Origin: Temnopleurus reevesii
Taxonomy: Eukaryota; Echinodermata; Echinoidea; Temnopleuroida; Temnopleuridae
Assembly: GCA_036244855.1 (NCBI GenBank)
Contig: BQKZ01001333.1
Location: 13,749-77,748 of the forward strand
DNA: 64,000 nucleotides
Reading direction: 5' to 3'
Below are positions 60,939 to 64,000 of the stretch, piece after piece (the stretch's first letter is position 1; every line of letters starts with the position of its first letter). The notes below the pieces were generated by a model. That model saw only the letters and a program-made list of their open reading frames with translations, had not been told where the DNA came from and made no database searches. Made by a program: the position numbers and the translations under genes.

Positions 60939-61250
60939 GTAGGTTGAGTGTTCTCTTCATTCATTCACATCTTAGATCCCTTTACTCTTTCAAGATTCTG
61001 TTTTTTAAGGTTGAACGGTTCTTAACATACCATATGATTTTAATCCCAACTGTGTTTCTTATTCATATATGCCATCCTGTGGAAGGAACTAAATAAAGTG
61101 CCCACAGAAAAAGATTATTCAAATCATATCAATCTGTTATAACTCTATCTATGCTATCATACACACTATCATTGATAATTGGTTCTCGAATGAGTAAGTT
61201 ATTTGAATAATGTTCATTAATATTTATTGCTATTCTTTGAATGATTTCAG

Positions 61251-61371
61251 TATTGGGCACTACAGAGACGGAATCTCTTGGCAATGTGAGCTGTATTAAA
61301 CTGGTGAAGAATTTCTACTTTGGCCAGAATCTTAGCATGGAAGGAGTCCATGATTGCGGCAACTGTACCAG
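61251..61371 (+). CDS. CACNA2D: Alpha2delta exon 36 (delta)
   Basis: Phase 1 in, phase 2 out, acceptor gaatgatttcag, donor gttaga. It ends GVHDCGNCTR, matching G-V-L-D-C-G-N-C-S-R. It includes two sequons that vertebrates also approximate. Confidence 0.97.
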
Positions 61372-62589
61372 GTTAGACCATCGTGTCTTCTTTTCTATTT
61401 TTTTCAGCAGTAAAGTTATTATGGTGCTTAAAAGAGTTGAGGATTTTCTCTAAGTAGAGAGAGAAAATAGCAACTTACTTAGATGTGTATTAACTTTTAA
61501 AAAGAAGTTCACAGTAGAGGTTTGATACACATTTTTTCTTCCTACGTTGCACAGGATATTTGATTATCAATTTGACCACAAAATTGATGTATTTTGTTAA
61601 AGAAATAGATCATGGTTGAAGGAGAGAATTTGAAGAAAAGTTGAATAACGAAAACAGTTCTGTTTTAAAAGGGAAGGAACCAATAAGTAAAGAAAGTAGA
61701 CAAAAACATTTTAACTACCTATTCAGAATGAAAAGTTAATTATCTCTGTTTTATTCACCACACATGAGAACATGCATGTAATTCTTTCCTTTACATAATT
61801 CTCTTGAAATTTGGATTTGTTTATTTTTCACCATTATTTTGTCTTTCATCCTGTTAGTGTTGAGGGGTGGCAGTGAGACATAATCTGTACTTATACGATT
61901 GTAGAACAAAATAATTTTCTTTCCCTTTACACCTGATAAGGTGTACCAACCTCTATGGACGTCAGTCACTATTCAGAGCAGAAAGATACCATTGTGTAGT
62001 GGTGTACACATCTGTCCATATCTGTCCATCTGAAAAACAAGTCATTTAATTTGGCATTTCCAACAGGCAACATTCCCTTGTAAAGCAATGTAGATCAATG
62101 CCAGATGTATTCAATATTTAGGAATAAAAGGGTTATATGAGATAACAAGTGTGATTCATTTTGGCATTGTTAGATTCTGAGCTCAAAATAATGATAAAAA
62201 TGATAATAATATCATCTATATGATACAAAGTGTTTCTAAGCACACATTATTACCCAACTATAAACAGCCACCTTATTTGGCATATCTCTGCATTTAAGGA
62301 ATTTCTTCCTGCTGATACCCATATACATGCACATCACCTGGATTGAGTGCAACACAATGTGGATACATTTCTTGCTGAAGAAAATTAATACCATAGGTGG
62401 GAATTGAGCCTTGACCCTCAGGTTGAAAGGCATGAGTCGCGTCCACTACACCACAACGCTTCCATAATGTTTATCTATATTGATGTGTATAAATATGAAA
62501 GAGGATAGAGAAAGGAAGGAATATATATTTTGTTAGCACATTTGTTATTCTTTATATAAAGTTGCATCTCTCTCATTTGTTCCTTTCAG
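61372..62589 (+). other. Intron 36-37
   Basis: 1.2 kb, largely AT-rich; the distal 300 bases are the SINE described separately. Confidence 0.6.
62190..62465 (-). mobile_element. tRNA-derived SINE
   Basis: On the - strand the head carries GTTGTGGTGTAGTGGACGCG (A box) and GGCTCAATTCCCACC (B box). It is followed by a body with CTTCAGCAAGAAATG, TATCCACATTGTGTTGCACT and CCAGGTGATG, and ends near ATAATAATATCATC. I associate that body with sea urchin SINE2 elements, from memory and unchecked. Confidence 0.75.
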
Positions 62590-62705
62590 ACATTGGGTAG
62601 CTAATCACATAAATGGGACCAATCTTGTCATAGTGATTACAGAGATGGAATGCGATAGCTGTCAAAACACTCCCGTCAGTCAAGAACCGGAGGAACCTGA
62701 TGCAG
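62590..62705 (+). CDS. CACNA2D: Alpha2delta exon 37 (delta), U12 donor
   Basis: Phase 2 in, phase 1 out, acceptor tgttcctttcag. It reads HWVANHINGTNLVIVITEME, then CDSC and an acidic P-V-S-Q-E-P-E-E-P-D-A stretch. This matches L-M-N-T-N-L-I-F-I-M-V-E and C-P-C-D of alpha2delta-1. No GT donor of normal strength follows; instead the exon abuts ATATCCTTTT, the U12 AT-AC donor consensus. Confidence 0.92.
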
Positions 62706-63272
62706 ATATCCTTTTCATATAACTCTTGCCGTGTCATTATCAGATATGGTGTGAGCCCCAATTTTATTATCAATATCCTGACTACAAACTCCAGGGATTT
62801 GTAAATTTTGCACTAAATCTTTTAACAAGTTTTAAGTTCATTTGTTGTGCTAGACTTTTGTACACTACTAGAACAATGGTTTCTGGATAAACTTGTTTGA
62901 TTGTAAGAATGATACCTTTGCTTTTGTAAGAATTTGTGCGAAAAATAAAAATTTAGAATGAATGACACAAAATAATGTTAAGATAATCAACACTTGATTC
63001 TCCCTACCACACAATTGCTTTACAGCTTTTACGTTCATATGTGAAACAGTATTGTGACAATTGTCATTTTTCAGAATTTTGGATTGTTGGATTGTTGGAT
63101 TCCTATTGTCTGCCCAAGCAATTGAGCATTTGTCTACCATGGGCTGTCATGAATTTCTTTGTATCAATTTGTTGTTTATGTTGAAATATACATAGGTAGA
63201 TGTCACTAATAATGATTCATTTATATTTTTTTTGCTTCTGTCATTATTTTCCTTAATAATGTTGAAATTCAC
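62706..63272 (+). other. U12-type AT-AC intron
   Basis: It starts ATATCCTTTTC, contains a branch-site match TTTTCCTTAAT ending 16-17 bases before its end, and finishes TTCAC. All three are the textbook signals of the minor spliceosome. Only this AC end, not the AG two bases later, keeps the frame with the upstream ATATCC donor. Confidence 0.85.
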
Positions 63273-63352
63273 AGGATGCACCTAATCCATGCCAGGAAAC
63301 CCCTAGGTACAGGAGAAGACCAAGTGAAAAATGCTATGCTTTCAGTGAATTT
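63273..63352 (+). CDS. CACNA2D: Alpha2delta exon 38 (delta)
   Basis: Phase 1 in, phase 0 out, donor gtaagt. It reads EDAPNPCQETPRYRRRPSE, then KCYAFSEF, matching S-D-G-P-N-P-C then Q-P-R-Y-R-K-G-P-D-V-C. The remaining vertebrate C-terminus (D-Y-T-D-C-G-G and the hydrophobic GPI signal) is not visible and should lie downstream of the window. Confidence 0.95.
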
Positions 63353-63685
63353 GTAAGTCTACATTTTTAGAATTTAAAAAAAATCTGCAATTAAATGTCT
63401 AGGGTTATTACATTTTAGTTCATTTTTATTCTTTCTTAATTTTTATATCATTAAAAAGATCATTCATTCCCCTTAATACTTGTACCCCATTTGTAATGGT
63501 AATTTCACCGTTGAATACCAGTACCCCAGAATAGAGAGCAAAGTCATTAGTGAACAGTTGCAAATTGAATCTTTGCTATTGATGACTAGTGCTTTTGATG
63601 CAATATCAGTTATGCTGAATGTGTATGTGAGAAGCATACAAATGCAGTCTGCATCTTTTCATTTTTGATTTTACCACATATTTAG

Positions 63686-63739
63686 GAGCACTACATATTC
63701 CATGATTACATGATCAAACCATTTCGTAACATCATAACG
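63686..63739 (+). CDS. CACNA2D: Possible further exon, uncertain
   Basis: 18 codons EHYIFHDYMIKPFRNIIT, phase 0/0, acceptor ccacatatttag, donor gtaaat. The phase fits exon 38, but the sequence does not match the expected D-Y-T-D-C-G-G. It may be an alternative C-terminal cassette or a chance open stretch. Confidence 0.35.
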
Positions 63740-64000
63740 GTAAATAAACAAGCTTGATGGTGATTGTGCGGTTATATGATAGAGATAGATCTTTAAATTT
63801 CAGAACTTTTGTTGAGTTTATTTTATCATTTAGATTTTATAAGTGGTGTATAGGAAAAAAACTTACCAACACTTTTGGAAAGCATTACATATCTTCCTCA
63901 ATGTGGAACATGCATGCCGCACTGAAAAAAAAGTGTTTAAAAAGTTAAGCTTTGTTGATTATGGGGTCCATTTGGGGGGATGTGAAGACACTTTTTTGAA

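Larger units (their letters stand above)
4773..63739 (+). other. CACNA2D: Voltage-gated calcium channel alpha-2/delta subunit gene, partial at both ends
   Basis: Extent of the single recognisable gene. Alpha2delta proteins are extracellular, GPI-anchored, disulfide-linked alpha2 and delta chains that raise surface expression of Cav channels. The spliced exons give the family order: VWA_N segment, VWA domain with a D-x-S-G-S MIDAS motif, Cache domains (first ending near LGVVGTDI, then GPQAYVFGINSNGYILLHP), the VGCC_alpha2 region (C-N-D-E-M, Y-x-x-S-x-Y-x-D-R-Y-V-F), and delta with D-C-G-N-C and P-N-P-C-x-x-x-P-R-Y-R. The 34 core exons plus one cassette total 2985 nt (995 codons) with no frame break, against about 1090 residues in alpha2delta-1. 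The signal peptide and first residues are upstream; the GPI-signal exon is downstream. The alpha2delta-1/-2 type fits better than -3/-4 in the delta part, but one-to-one orthology cannot be decided here. Confidence 0.95.

Noticed and set aside
62675..63274. GT-AG intron using donor gtcagt at 62675 and acceptor ending 63274
   Set aside because: It would keep frame, but the donor is weak and shortens the C-terminal acidic linker; the AT-AC solution has three near-consensus signals. Kept as the test for the U12 claim.

Overview
The window is animal nuclear DNA, AT-rich and intron-dense. It is almost entirely occupied by one protein-coding gene on the + strand: an alpha-2/delta auxiliary subunit of voltage-gated calcium channels (CACNA2D family, closest in my reading to the vertebrate alpha2delta-1/-2 type). 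I could thread 34 core exons with matching splice phases from 4773 to 63352. With one cassette at the variable position they give a continuous frame of 995 codons. The signal peptide and roughly the first 75 residues lie upstream of the window, and the last C-terminal/GPI-signal exon lies downstream, so the gene is partial at both ends. Frequent TACATGTA runs, tRNA-derived SINEs with a body I associate with sea urchin SINEs, and many MITE-like foldbacks suggest an echinoderm. This is inference, not proof.

Layout: 1-4772 is intron with a fresh-looking MITE. Exons 1-4 (4773-10013) encode the VWA_N/first-Cache N-terminal part. From 10014 to 24114 a 14-kb block holds five alternative versions (5a-5e) of one exon. 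Exons 6-12 (24115-28254) encode the VWA domain. Exons 13-18 (28531-38094) close the first Cache domain and begin the next, and include two 30-nt microexons. A 9.5-kb intron (38095-47551) holds only repeats. Exons 19-29 (47552-54121) complete the alpha2 part. A 4-kb intron (54122-58195) holds a decayed, triplicated IS630-like transposase on the - strand. Exons 30-38 (58196-63352) encode the Cys-rich delta part. Exons 37 and 38 are joined across a minor-spliceosome (U12) AT-AC intron.

The main discovery is the 5a-5e array. Each cassette begins in phase 1 and ends in phase 2 (46, 55, 55, 55, 64 nt) and encodes the segment immediately before the conserved W-Y-I-Q-A at the first-Cache/VWA border. 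Skipping all five, or joining any cassette to a later one, runs into an in-frame stop, so the block behaves as a one-of-five selector. The encoded segment is the core of the Cache amino-acid/gabapentinoid pocket (Y-D-x-R-x-R-x-W in alpha2delta-1). All five versions keep the last Arg and the Trp, but the Tyr position reads F, Y, E, F, Y. The gene therefore appears able to make five calcium-channel subunits differing in a ligand pocket.
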